DNA from: Papio anubis
Lineage: Eukaryota; Chordata; Mammalia; Primates; Cercopithecidae
NCBI RefSeq assembly: GCF_008728515.1
Contig: NC_044977.1
Location: forward strand, 189,089,987 to 189,153,986
Direction of reading: 5' to 3'
DNA: 64,000 nt
Position numbers and translations under genes: made by a program. This document shows, one piece after another, positions 1-11,845 of this stretch (positions within the stretch are counted from its first letter, which is position 1; every line of letters starts with the position of its first letter). Under the pieces are notes generated by a model, which did not search any database, was not told the origin of the DNA, and saw nothing but the letters and a program-made list of their open reading frames with translations.

Positions 1-390
1 CAGGGTCATAGCACTTGCTGTTACCTCTGACTGGAATGCTATTGCTAATGACTCAGTTCCTCACTTCACTCAGGCCTCATCTTATGTCATCCTTTTGGAA
101 AGGGTTTCCTCAACTAGTATCTATAAATAGCAGCCTCCACCTGCCAATCTTTTCCTCTGCACCTCATAATGCAATTAAGTTTTCTTTTGAGCTCTTATTA
201 ACGACCAACATGTTCTGTATGTTTTTGTTTATACCATTCTTCTCCCACTGTCATGTAAATTTTCTGACCGCAGGGATTTAGTCTTTTCTTTTTATTACTG
301 TATCCTCTATGTCAAGGACTGAACCTGATACACTTAACAGCTGGATGCTCCATATAAGTTTGCTAAATGAATTTTAAAATGAGCTAATGA
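1..390 (+). repeat. L2 LINE 3' end fragment
   Basis: The opening segment (cttgctgttacctctgactg) and the run near 250-370 (catgtaaattttctgaccgcagggattt, then a decayed tail ending tttgctaaatgaatt) follow the 3' end of L2 in the same orientation as I remember the consensus. It is strongly diverged and contains no coding potential. The L1PA at 434 inserted just downstream of this fossil. Orientation is fairly sure; the subfamily is not. Confidence 0.6.
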
Positions 391-433
391 ATAAATAGCA
401 TTGAAATCATGCTTTAAAAAAAGTAATCTATGG

Positions 434-1464
434 GCTTCCATTCCAAGATGTCTGAATAGGAACAGCTCCAGTCTGCAGCTCCCAGTGTGAGCGACGCAGA
501 AGATGGGTGATTTCTGCATTTCTAACTGAGGTATCTGGTTCATCTCTTTGGGACTGGTCGGACAGTGAGTACAGCCCACGGAGGGGCGAGCTGAAGCACA
601 GCAGGGTGCTGCCTCACCTGGGAAGCGCAAGGGGTCGGGGGATTTCCCTTTCCTAGACAAGGGAAGCTGTGACGGACTGTAGTGGGAAAAACGGGACACT
701 CCAGCCCAAATATTGTGCTTTTCCCAAGGTCTTAGCAACCAGCAAATGAGGAGATTCTCTCCTGTGCCTGACTCGGTGGGTCCCATGCCCACAGAGCCTT
801 GCTCACTGCTAGTACAGCCGTCTGAGACTGAACTGTGAGGCGGCAGCCTGGCTGGGGGAGGGAGGGGCATCTGCCATTGCTGAGGCTTGAATAGGTAAAC
901 AAAGCAGCTGCGAAGCTTGAACACCACAGCTCAGCAAGGCTCACTGCCTCCATAGACTCCACCTCTGTGGGAAAGGCATAACTGAACAAAAGGCAGCAGA
1001 CAACTTCTGCAGACTTAAACATCCCTGTCTGACAGCTCTGAAGAGAGCAGTGGTTCTCCCAGCATGGCATTTGAGCTCTGAGAACAGACAGACTGCCTCC
1101 TCAAGTGGGTCCTTAACTCCTGTGTAGCCTAACTGGGAGACACCTCCCAGTAGGGACTGACAGGCACCTCATACAGGTGGGTGCCCCTCTGGGACGAAGC
1201 TCCCAGAGTAAGGATCAGGCAGCCATATTTGCTGTTCTGCCGTATTTGCTGTTCTGCAGCCTCCACTGGTGATACTCAGGCAAACAGGGTCTGGAGTGGA
1301 CCTCCAGCAAACACCAACAGACCTGTAGCTGAGGGACCTGACTGTTAGAAGGAAAACTAACAAACAGAAAGGCATAGCATCAACATCAACAAAAAGGTCA
1401 CCTACAGCAAAACCCCTCTGTAGGTCACCAGCATCAAAGACCAAAAGTAGATAAAACCACAAAG
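434..1464 (+). promoter_or_regulatory. L1 5' UTR with internal promoter
   Basis: This GC-richer leader precedes ORF1. In L1PA elements it carries an internal RNA polymerase II promoter and an antisense promoter. The YY1 site near the 5' tip, normally aagatggccg, reads aagatgtctg here (about 445-454), so correct start-site selection is probably impaired. The start follows directly after the target-site duplication, so there is no 5' truncation. Residual promoter activity cannot be judged from sequence. Confidence 0.8.
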
Positions 1465-2487
1465 ATGGGGAGAAACCAGAGCAGAAAAGTTGAAAATTCT
1501 AAAAACCAGAGCCCCTCTTCTCCTCCAAAGGATTGCAGCTCCTTGCCAGCAATGGAACAAAACTGGATGGAGAATGACTTTGACGAGTTGACAGAAGTAG
1601 GCTTCAGAAAGTCAGTAATAAACTTCTCCGAGCTAAAGGAGCATGTTCTAACCCATCACAAGGAAGCTAAAAACCTTGAGAAAAGGGTAGATGAATGGAT
1701 AACTAGAATAAACAGTGTAGAGAAGACCTTAAATGACCTGATGGGGCTGAAAACCATGGCACAAGAACCTCGTGATGCATGCACAAGCTTTAATAGCTGA
1801 TTTGATCAAGTGGAAGAAAGGGTATCAGTGATTGAAAATCAAATAAATGAAATAAAGTGAGAAGACAAGTTTAGAGAAAAAAGAGTAAAAAGAAATGAAC
1901 AAAGCCTTCAAGAAATATGGGACTATGCGAAAAGACCAACTCTATGTTTGATTGGTGTATCTGAAAGTGTTGGGGAAAATGGAACCAAGTTTGAAAACAC
2001 CCCTCAGGATATCAAATAGGAGAACTTCCCCAACATAGCAAGGCAGGCCAACATTCAAGTTCAAGAAATAGAGAGAACACTACAAAGATATTCCTCAAGA
2101 AGAGCAATCCCAAGACACATAATTGTCAGAGTCACCAAGGTTGAAATGAAGGAAAAAATGCTAAGGGCAGCCAGAGAGAAAGGTCGGGTTACCCATGAAG
2201 GGAAGCCCATCAGACTAACAGCAGATGTCTCAGCAGAAACTCTACAAGCCAGAAGAGAGTGGGGGCCAATATTCAACATTCTTAAGGAAAAGAATTTTTC
2301 ACCCAGAATTTCATATCCAGCCAAGCTAAGTTTCATAAGTGAAGGAGAAATAAAATCCTTTACAGACAAGCAAATGCTGAGAGATTTTGTCACCACCAGG
2401 CCTGCCTTACAAGAGCTCCTGAAGGAAGCACTAAACATGGAAAGGAACAACCGGTACCAGCCACTGCAAAAACATGCCACATTGTAA
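1465..2487 (+). pseudogene. L1 ORF1 (RNA-binding chaperone), three in-frame stops
   Basis: ORF1 encodes the trimeric RNA-binding protein of the L1 ribonucleoprotein: N-terminal region, coiled coil, RRM and C-terminal domain. The ATG at 1465 opens with MGRNQSRKVE. The frame runs without net shift to the natural stop at 2485-2487, giving 340 codons, close to the usual 338 residues. Three nonsense codons interrupt it at 1798-1800, 1858-1860 and 2017-2019. The first two look like CGA-to-TGA changes at CpG sites and the third like CAG-to-TAG. The C-terminal domain remains open from 2146 and includes a YPAKLSF motif. The decay is therefore by point mutation only, unlike ORF2. Confidence 0.92.
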
Positions 2488-2550
2488 AGACCATCAATGC
2501 TAGGAAGAAACTGCATCAACTAACGGGCAAAATAACCAGCTAACATCATA

Positions 2551-5500
2551 ATGACAGGATCAAATTCACATATAACAATTTTAGCCTTAAATGTAAATGA
2601 GCTGAATGCCCCAATTAAAAGACACAGACTGGCAAATTGGATAAAGAGTCAAGACTGTGCTGTATTCAGGAGACCCATCTCACGTGCAGAGACACACATA
2701 GGCCCAAAATAAAGGGATGAGAAAGATCTACCAAGCAAATGGAAAGCAAAAGAAAGCAATCCTAGTCTTTGGTAAAACAGACTTTAAACCAACAAAGATC
2801 AAAAGAGACAAAGAAGGCCATTACATAATGGTAAAGGGATCAATTCAACAAGAAGAGCTAACTATCCTAAACATATATGTACCCAATACAGGACCACCCA
2901 GATTCATAAAGCAAGTCCTTAGAGACCTACAAAGAGACTTAGACTCCCAAACAATAATAATGGGAGATTTTAACACTCCACTGTCAATATTAGACAGATC
3001 ATCGAGACAGAAAGTTAACATGGATATCCAATGCTTGAACTCAGCTCTGCACCAAGTAGACCTAATAGACATCTACAGAACTCTCCATCCCAAATCAACA
3101 GAATATACATTCTTCTCAGCAACACATTGCACTTGTTTTATGATTGACCACATAAATGAAAGTAAAGCACTCTTCAGCAAATGTAAAAGAACAGAAATCA
3201 CAACACTGTCTTTCAGACCACAGTGCAACCAAATTAGAACTCAGGATTAAGAAACTCACTCAAAACCACACAACTACATGTAAATTGAACAACCTGCTCC
3301 TGAATGACTACTGGGTAAATAACCAAATGAAGGCAGAAATACAGACGTTCTTTGAAACCAATGAGAACAAAAATGCAATGTACCAGAATCTCTGGGACAC
3401 ATTTAAAGCAGTGCGTAGAGGGAAATTTATAGTACTAAATGCCCACAAGAGAAAGCAGGAAAGATCTAAAATTGACACCCTAACATCACAATTAAAAGAA
3501 CTAGAGAAGCAAGAGCAAACACATTCAAAAGCTAGCAGAAAGCAATAAATAACTAAGATCATAGCAGAACTGAAGGAGATAAAGACACACACACACAAAA
3601 AACCCTTCAAAAATCAATGAATCCAAGAGCTGATTTTTAGAAAAGATCAACAAAATTGGTAGACCACTAACAAGACTAAAGAAGAAAAGAGAGAAGAATC
3701 AAATAGATGCAATAAAAAATGATAAAGGGGATATCACCACCGATCCTACAGAAATACAACCTACCATCAGAGAGTACTATAAACACCTCTATGCAAAAAA
3801 AACAAAACAAACAAACAAACAAAAAAAAACAACTAGAAAATCTAGAAGAAATGGATAAATTCCTGGACACACACACCCTCCCAAGACTAAACCAGGAAGA
3901 AGTTGAATCTCTGAATAGACCAATAACAGGCTCTGAAATTGAGGCAATAATTAATAGCCTACCAACCAAAAAATGTACAGGACCAGTCAGATTCACAGCC
4001 AAATCTACCAGAGGTACAAACAGGAGCTGGTACGATTCCTTCTGTAACTGTTTCAATCAATAGAAAAAGAGGGAATCCTCCTTAACTCATTTTATGAGGT
4101 CAGCATCATCCTGATACCAAAACCTGGCAGAGGCACAAAAAAAGAAAAAAAAAGAGAATTTTAGATCAATATCCATGATGAACATCAAGGCAAAAATCCT
4201 AAATAAAATACTAGCAAACGGAATCCAGCAGCACATCAAAAAGATATTCACTACGATCAAGTCAGCTTCATCCCTGGGATGCAAGACTGGTTCAACATAT
4301 GCAAATCAATAAATGTAATGCATCACATAAACCGAACCAATGACAAAAACCACATAATTATTTCAATAGATGCAGAAAAGGCCTTCCATAAAATTCAACA
4401 CCCCTTCATGCTAAAAACTCTCAATAAACTAGATATTGATGGAATGTATCTCACAATAATAAAAGTTATTTATGACAAACTCACAGCCAATATCATACTG
4501 AAGGGGCAAAAACTGGAAGCATTCCCTTTGAAAACTGGCACAAGACAAGGATGCCCTCTCTCACCAATCCTATTCAACATAGTGTTGGAAGTTCTGGCCA
4601 GGGAAGTTAGGCAAGAGAAAGAAATAAAGGGTATTCAATTAGGAAAAGAGGAAGTCAAATTGTCCCTGTTTGCAGATGACATGATTGTACATTTAGAAAA
4701 CCCCATCGTCTCAGCCCAAAATCTCCTTAAGCTGATAAATGACTTCAGCAAAGTCTCAGGATACAAAATCAATGTGCCAAAATCATAAGCATTCCTATAC
4801 ACCAATAACAGACAAACAGAGAGCCAAATCATGAGTGAACTCCCAACCACAATTGCTTCAAACAGAATAAAATACCTAGGAATCCAACGTACAAGGGATG
4901 TGAAGGACCTCTTCAAGGAGAACTACAAACCACTGCTCAATGAAATAAAAGAGGGCACAAACAAATGGAAGAACATTTCATGCTCATGGATAGGAAAAAT
5001 CAATATCATGAAAATGGCCATACTGCCAAGGTAATTTATAGATTCAATGCCATATCCATCAAGCTACCAATGACTTTCTTCACAGAATTGGAAAAAACTA
5101 CTTTAAAGTTCATATGGAACCAAAAAAGAGCCCGCAGTGCCAAGACAATCCTAAGTCAAAAGAACAAAGGTGGAGGCATCACGCTACCTGACTTCAAACT
5201 ATACTACAAGGCTACAGTAACCAAAACAGCATGGTACTGGTACCAAATCAGATATATAGACCAATGGAACAGAACAGAAGCCTCAGAAATAACACCATAC
5301 ATCTACAACCATCTGATCTTTGACAAACCTGACAAAAACAAGAAATGGGGAAAGGATTCCCTATTTAATAAATGGTGCTGGGAAAACTGACTAGCCATAA
5401 GTAGAAAGCTGAAACTGGATCCCTTCCTTACACCTTATACAAAAATTAACTCAAGATGGATTAAAGACTTAAATATTAGAGCTAAAACCATAAAAACCCT

Positions 5501-6399
5501 AGAAGAAAACCTCGGCAATACCATTCAGGACATAGGCATGGGCAAGGACTTCATGTCTAAAACACCAAAAGCAATGGCAACAAAAGCCAAAATTGACAAA
5601 TGGGATCTAATTAAACTAAAGAGCTTCTGCACAGCAAAAGAAACTACCATCAGAGTGAACAGGCAACCTACAGAATGGGAGAAAATTTTTGCAATCTACT
5701 CATCTGACAAAGGGCTAATATCCAGAATCTCCAAAGAACTTAAACAAATTTACAAGAAAAAAACAACCCCATCAAAAAGTGGGCAAAGGATATGAACAGA
5801 CACTTCTCAAAAGAAGACATTTATGCAGCCAACAGACACATGGAAAAGTGCTCATCATCAATGATCCTCAGAGAAATGCAAATCAAAACCACAATGGGAT
5901 ACCATCTCACACCAGTTAGAATGGCAATCATTAAAAAGTCAGGAAACAACAGGTGTTGGAGAGGATGTGGAGAAGTAGGAATGCTTTTAAACTGTTGTGG
6001 GAGTGTAAATTGGTTCAAACATTGTGGAAGACAGTGTGGTGATTTCTCAAGGATCTAGAAATAGAAATACCATTTGACCCAGCAATCCCATTACTGGGTA
6101 TATACCCAAAGGATTATAAATCATGCTGCTATAAAGACACATGCACTCGTCTGTTTATTGCAGCACTATTCATAATAGCAAAGACTTGGAACCAGCCCAA
6201 ATGTCTGTCAATGATAGACTGGATTAAGAAAATGTGGCACATATACACCATGGAATACTATGCAGCCATAAAAAGGATGAGTTCATGTCCTTTGCAGGGA
6301 CATGGATGCAGCTGGAAACCATCATTCTCAGCAAACTATCACAAGAACAGAAAACCAAACACCGCATGCTCTCACTCATAGATGGGAATTGAACAATGA
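2551..6399 (+). pseudogene. L1 ORF2 (endonuclease-reverse transcriptase), multiply frameshifted
   Basis: ORF2 normally encodes one protein of about 1275 residues: an APE-like endonuclease, a reverse transcriptase and a C-terminal cysteine-rich segment. The start at 2551 and the natural stop at 6397-6399 are recognisable. Open segments lie in changing frames (2717, 3156, 3719, 4279, 4965, 5538, 5792 and 6302 starts), so at least six net frame changes occurred. Visible motifs are the endonuclease GDFNT at 2963-2977, a downstream SDHS, the RT stretch QGCPLSPILFN and an intact catalytic FADD at 4669-4680. It cannot make a functional protein. Confidence 0.93.
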
Positions 6400-6447
6400 G
6401 AACACTTGGACACAGGGCAGGGAACATCACACTCCGGGGTCTGTCAT

Positions 6448-6469
6448 GGGGTGGGGGGCTGGGGGAGGG
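6448..6469 (+). other. G-rich tract in the L1 3' UTR (G-quadruplex motif)
   Basis: Four G runs of 4, 6, 5 and 3 residues separated by 1-2 bases satisfy the usual G-quadruplex pattern. A polypurine G-rich tract at this position is a known conserved feature of L1 3' UTRs. Folding in vivo is inferred only. Confidence 0.7.
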
Positions 6470-6608
6470 ATAGCATTAGGAGAAATACCTAATGTAAATG
6501 ATGAGTTGATGGGTATAGCAAACCAACATGGTACATGTATACCTAGTAACAAACCTGCAAGTTGTGCACATGTACCCTAGAACTTATATTAAAAAAAGTA
6601 ATCTGTGG

Positions 6609-8274
6609 TTCTGTGCTTATGTAGATTGGTGTATGAAAAATGAGGGCTGTCTGTTTTTGTTCAGATTAGATCCAAACAGGGGAAAGCAGAGGTAAAAAGA
6701 GCATGAATAAAAGTAGCAGTCATATTTCAATTGATGGAGGCTAGGAGAAGACAGTAATATATTCACTAGCCTGAAATTATTTCTGACTCTAGTTACATAT
6801 GTAGCTTGGGCAGTCACTATAATACTGTGGATACCAACTGTCCCTTTTAGAAACAGATCATATTTTGGTCCTTTTGGTTTTTACCTATTATAAATAAATT
6901 CGTGCAAGTTAAATCCTGTAGCAAAATGTCTTTCTCTCATCAATATATATTCTCTCTCGGCTGTGTGACTTTCCCACTCCAAACTATGCAAACTGACTTT
7001 GTGAACACACTTTGGCAAGAGAAATCTGATGCTTCCAGTGCAATCTTTACTGTTTTATTGAGAAGAGATTACTCAAGTTCCCTAGCCAATAGTTCGTAGC
7101 CTATCAAAATACGTCAAATTCAGGAAAACATTGGCCAGATTTGCTTTTATTCCTATGAAAAGAACATTTTTGGTCATGGAAAGCCTACTAATCTAGGAAA
7201 GAAGGTGACGTCCTAGTTGTGAAATGTATTAGCCACAAGACCTTGATTAAATTACATAACATCTCTGAGCTGTAATTTCTACATCCAAAAAATGGAGGGT
7301 TGTAAGAGATCACCTCTGAGGCCCTGTCTCCCTCCCCAGCACCTAGAAAACTACCTGTACATAGAGAGTGATGTGAATTATGATACATGATGCAGAGAAA
7401 TTATGATCTTCTTTCTTCTGCATTTCTGTAGAATATCAGCTCCTATCATGTAAGTGGAGCTTAATATATGTTTATTCAAAAGAAATTTTTTTCTAATAGG
7501 AAAAATATAATATGTAATAAAAATGTTATGATAATGTAGATCAAATTGTGGGTAAAAAAATTTTAAATATATTGTTAAAAATGAATAAATAGCAAAAGAA
7601 AACCAATAACTGTGACTTTCCCTTTCCCGACTTCCTTTGAGAGCCCAGGCATATGGTTCTTGGTTCACTGCCTTCATTTAAAGATTTTTTCATGCACAGT
7701 GACAGCACAGGGGAGCACCCCAAGAGAGCTCAAATCTGAAGATCTCTGGATATGTTTTTCGACACAGAAATCAGTGAAGTGAGGTCTTGGGCCACTCAAT
7801 GTTTTCAGAGTCAATAATACAAATGTCAGATCAATAAAGAAACACTCACACCAGCAATACAAGAAAAAGACAACATTTATGATGTACTATTTTCCTCCAG
7901 AAAAGAAAATCCCATGGCATTGGGACAGACATCTACAGTTCAGCCCAACCAGACAACTTCGGAGCCCTTCAGGTGTACACAGAATACACAGAATTGCCTT
8001 GAGGGTTGTGACCAGAATCACTCATATACAGCTGCCCTGCGAACATGAAATTTTCTCTATATGTCTTAATTTCTTCATATGATGTGTGAAAGATTACTTG
8101 ATGTCAATTTGTTACACAAAAAACTTCCCTAATCATGGCCTTCAGACTGGCAGATATAAATCAGGTAGAATCTGTGGGGACCTCAGCACAAAACCATTAA
8201 TCTTGCTGGAAGAAAGAATTCCCTATGCAAGCTCTGTAGCTGAAGCATGTCACCCTTACGAAAGAAGAGCACAT
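6609..8274. other. Unassigned intergenic DNA
   Basis: This AT-rich stretch shows no convincing exon, RNA gene or repeat family that I recognise. Short open frames here lack protein-like features. Confidence 0.5.
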
Positions 8275-8470
8275 TTTTTGAGTAAACTCCATTTCTCTGC
8301 GTCCAGCTACTGCTTATCGTTCAAGGTCTAGCTCTTCAGTGACGCCCCCTTTCCCTTCCATGAAGCCTGAGCTAATGTTCCAGCTGAAACGGAGTTTTCT
8401 CCCCTCTTAGAACTGTATCTGTTTCTCTCTCGTGACCTTGATAACTTCTTTCCTCCGTTACAGGCACCTG
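8275..8470 (-). repeat. L2 LINE 3' fragment, antisense
   Basis: The stretch ttcaaggtctagctcttcag, then ttccatgaagcctgagct and a decayed agaactgtatctgtttctctctcgtg, matches the antisense L2 3' region in order (ttcaaggtc..., tccatgaagcc..., gtacctctctcatgg). It is strongly diverged. Confidence 0.55.
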
Positions 8471-8784
8471 GACCTGTGTTCGCATTCTTCCACGAGACTG
8501 AGGAGCAGGCACCGCTGTGACTATCGTTGCCTCCCCAGAGAAGCCCTTTTCCTGCCAAACAAATGTTGGGCGAGTCACAAATAGTAAAAATAAAAAGTTT
8601 TGGTAGAATAAGTGAATGAGTGAAGCCTTAACCTAATATTTCAAAATTAAGCATCCCCTTCACATTTGAGTTAACTATTTGATTCAGCTTCAGAAACTAA
8701 CTTTCGCAAAAGCCCTGTGGCTCGGTAGATGGAGTCAGGTATGGAAGTTGGGAGATAATTCTTTCTGCTCAATTATTAACAACT

Positions 8785-9024
8785 CTGTCCTCTACCCTGG
8801 GAGAAGCCGTGCAGGGCTGCTGGCAAGGCGCTGTCCTCTACCCTGGGAGAAGCCGTGCAGAGCCGCTGGCAAGGCGCTGTCCTCTACCCTGGGAGAAGCC
8901 GTGCAGGGCTGCTGGCAAGGTGCTGTCCTCTACCCTGGGAGAAGTTGTGCAGGGCTGCTGGCAAGGCGCTGTCCTCTACCCTGGGAGAAGTTGTGCAGGG
9001 TTGCTGGCAAGGCGCTGTCCTCTG
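8785..9024. repeat. 46-bp minisatellite, about 5.2 copies
   Basis: A unit beginning ctgtcctctaccctgggaga recurs at 8785, 8831, 8877, 8923, 8969 and (partial) 9015, exactly 46 bp apart each time. Units differ by only a few substitutions: gccgtgcag versus gttgtgcag, ggctgctgg versus agccgctgg or ggttgctgg, and aaggcg versus aaggtg. Because 46 leaves remainder 1 when divided by 3, the three forward frames read the same cyclic peptide at different phases, and none contains a stop. That explains three overlapping long open frames; nothing indicates they are translated. The low divergence suggests recent expansion or homogenisation. Confidence 0.97.
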
Positions 9025-9749
9025 CTTCTTAAGCCATCAGGTCTCCTTTGGGTCCTGGACAAGTTTTGGTGTTCTCCATTTTCTCCATTTTCTCAGACTC
9101 CAGAGATTTGGGCTTATTTACCAGTGTACCTTCTCTCTTGTGCCCAATCCCTGAACTCACTTTAGAATAGTATTAAAGTTTCACCACTTCTTCCATTATT
9201 GAAGATCCTAAAACAGATTCGTGTTACTGATGTTTCACAGATTTGTTGCTAAGCACTATAGAGAGATGAACAAAACGTGAACACAAGTAACCAGCCCAGG
9301 GAATCGACAAAGTCTATGAGCTGTGAATACAGGTCTCCTAACACTTCTCCTTGGTAACATAGATTTAGCAAGGTTTTAAATGTCCTTACACTACCAGCCA
9401 CAATAGCAGAGGATAAGCACTTTGGTTTCCTTTGAAGTTTCATACATTGGATAGGGAGGTAAGGAGGATAGAAATTAACTTTGTCAGTTCTTCCTCTTCC
9501 CTTCTCTTCCCTTCCTGAACAATTCAGTCCTGAAGTCATTAGGTGGAGTTGAGCAAGGTAGATCAGAGTCTGGAGCACCCGTTTGCCAGAAAACTGAGGA
9601 AGTGCTTGAAGAAAGAAACGGGTATATCAAAAGGACACAGAGCATCAAAATACATGAGGATAGGAAAGAATTACAACCCAATAAACACAGGAAAATATGA
9701 GTCAATTTATAAGTAAACTAAACGTATGGAAAGAGCAGGATATTTAAAT
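9025..9749. other. Unassigned intergenic DNA
   Basis: I see no gene, RNA or repeat I can name in this stretch. Two minus-strand open frames of 109 and 73 codons (9249-9578, 9484-9705) have no recognisable domain. Confidence 0.5.
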
Positions 9750-10400
9750 AGTCTCAAAGTACCTTTCCACAAAATAACAGTTAATTAAAAAGGGGAAAAG
9801 AGTACCCTTACCAGGGATAAGGCAGACTTTAATGGAGCGATCGAAGTGAACATTATCAGTAATGGAACAAACGGAAAATCATACGCCACCTGATTAGATG
9901 CGATGAGAAATACACAGCATCACTTCTGGAATATTCCTGCCAGAAGTAAACAATCTAGATCTCATTGCAAGGGAACATCAGAAAACCTAAATTGAGGAAT
10001 ATTCTACAAATTAGCCTTTGATCTTCAAAAAGTCAAGGCCATGAAAGTGTTCCAGATACAAATAAAGACATGCATCGTGTAATTCTGAACTGCATCCTTT
10101 TGCCATAAAGGACATTATTGTGACAATTCCTGAAGTTGGAATGGAGCCTGAGGATGAAATGATAGCAATTTATCAGTATTGATTCCCTAATTTTAATATT
10201 TGTAGTGTAGTCATAGAGGATAATTTTCTTTTTTTTTTTTTTTTTGAAATATGATATATTGATTTATTTTGGTCTTAAGATGTATCATTTCAGCAAGTTA
10301 GTCACAAATGGTTCTGAGGGAGTACAGTTTTTATACTGTATTTGCAGTTCTTCTGTAAGTTTGAGATTATTTAAAGATTAAAAAAACATACTCCAATGCA
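9750..10400 (+). repeat. Probable ancient LINE-1 3' UTR fragment
   Basis: The segment caagggaacatcagaaaacc ... attgaggaatattctacaaa near 9968-10010, then aaggacattattgtgacaat and, at the end, tgcagttcttctgtaagttt followed by an A-rich end, match an old mammalian LINE-1-type 3' end in order, as I remember it. A T run at about 10229-10246 sits inside it. The subfamily, and even the LINE class, is uncertain. Confidence 0.45.
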
Positions 10401-11604
10401 GTGATTTAAAGAGTTGCTTCAGATAATGTTCTAGTGTAAGCGAAAATTCTCTGCTTGACTCTCCTTTCTGAAGGAAGAAGCTTATGCAACACCATGATTT
10501 TGAGAAAGACAGAAGAATGATCAGATTTACTTGGCTTCCTTATACCATCTGCTGCTTCTTCTGGTCTCTGAGGAATTGTCTGTTCTCACTGGTGTGTCTG
10601 TGTACTGTCATCTGATCTCTCTTGGGTTGATCACAACCTGGTGATGCTCCCTGGCTGCCTCCACAGAAATACTCTCAAGTAGCGTTTTAGACCCTTGAGT
10701 GTCTGCCATGTCCTCTGTGTGGCATCCTGACCCAAGCAGTTCAGCCCCAGCCTCTCCTGTGGGGTTTCCTCTTCCATTGCTACAGGGTTCTGTGGCAAGC
10801 CATCTGCACCTCAAGTCAGTTATTTCTGAGACCTCCCACTAGGAGGCAGTACAAGTGTATGTCTGTATAAGCCCTTGGCCCCATGAGGCTAAGGGCTTCA
10901 TTCCTCAGGTCAATTCAAAGTGCTTAGCTTTTAGGTAGAAACAAGGTGGTGTATTCTAAATGAGGACTTGGAGATGCTTAGGAAAACTAAATTTCAAAGC
11001 TTCTTTCTATCTAATTGTGTTGATAAATTTATTCTGATATGGTTGGTATGGGGAATTCAGTCCAGCAGGGGAATTCTTTTCATAGCATGAAATAAGGAAC
11101 AAGCTGTGTTTGCTCCGCTCTTAGGCTCCACCATAGCTTGTGTAAAACACCTCCTTCTGTGCAGCCTGAAGCCCAGAGCTGAGAAGTCAGGACACTGGGC
11201 CTTTTCACAGCCCCCAACGACTTCTCTGCCCCAGATACCTTTCTTCTACCTCTATTCCCCTGGGCTGGAAAGAACAAACTTTCCTCCAGGTCACATCTTC
11301 CTACCTTCCCACTGCTGCCATGAGCCTGAATCCTCACGGTAGGCCAGAGTCCTCATCCATGCAGGCGACACTCCCAGGCTTGGTTATCAAGCCTTGCATC
11401 TTGGTATAGAGCTCAACTTCCCGTCCTAAGGCAACAAGCTGCACCTTGACCTTAAATGTTAGTTCCCGTTCCCAAGCTTTGGTTTCCCTATTGGTTAAAT
11501 GGGAATATTAAAGATAAATATCTAAATTTACAATAGATCTTTCTTGATAGTCTCTTATTAAAAGGAGTAATTAACTAGACTAGACATACAAATGGTGCAG
11601 CATC
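10401..11604. other. Unassigned intergenic DNA
   Basis: No supported gene. A short MIR-like piece (ggtttccctattggttaaatggga, about 11480-11510) may be present. The complementary open frames at 11080-11342 show no domain. Confidence 0.45.
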
Positions 11605-11845
11605 ATTCACTAGAAAGAAACCAGAACTGGGCAATGGAAGAGTGGAGTCCAGTCCCCTCACTGTCACTAATGAGCTTTATGACTTTAGACAGTTTACTTT
11701 CTGGGCCTTAGTTTCATCATGTGTCAAATGAAAGTAACAATATCTGTCTACATCTATAAGGATACAACAGCACTAAGAGTTTTAAATGAAATTTGAATCT
11801 AAAAAAATTATGTAGTTGCTATATAAATGTAACATTATTAAGTTT
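11605..11845 (+). repeat. MIR SINE
   Basis: The order of MIR landmarks is readable in sense: a gactttagacagtttacttt segment (for gaccttgggcaagttactta), then ccttagtttcatcatgtgtc, then aaatgaaagtaacaatatct and a decayed 3' part. It is an ancient tRNA-derived SINE with no activity. Confidence 0.8.

Larger units (their letters stand above)
434..6597 (+). mobile_element. Full-length LINE-1 (L1PA group), inactive
   Basis: This non-LTR retrotransposon has its full architecture: a 5' UTR of about 1 kb, ORF1, a 63-bp spacer, ORF2, and a short 3' UTR ending in an A run. It is flanked by an 18-bp target-site duplication, aaaaaaagtaatctatgg at 416-433 and aaaaaaagtaatctgtgg at 6591-6608 (one mismatch). 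The target fits the L1 endonuclease preference for TTTT/AA. Both ORFs carry stops, and ORF2 also has several frameshifts, so the copy cannot move on its own. The 5' UTR and ORF1 start closely resemble primate-specific L1PA, which implies a simian-age insertion. I cannot assign the exact L1PA subfamily by eye. Confidence 0.95.

Noticed and set aside
334..1070. Long minus-strand open frames over the L1 5' UTR
   Set aside because: Antisense shadows of the L1 leader; typical of L1PA 5' UTRs and not a host gene.
2551..6399. An active LINE-1
   Set aside because: Multiple stops and frameshifts in ORF2 and three stops in ORF1.
8785..9024. CRISPR-like array
   Set aside because: Units are contiguous with no unique spacers, and the genome is a primate's.
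8679..9165. Three overlapping long open frames on the plus strand
   Set aside because: They are the same 46-bp repeat read in three phases; there is no signal, domain or splice context.
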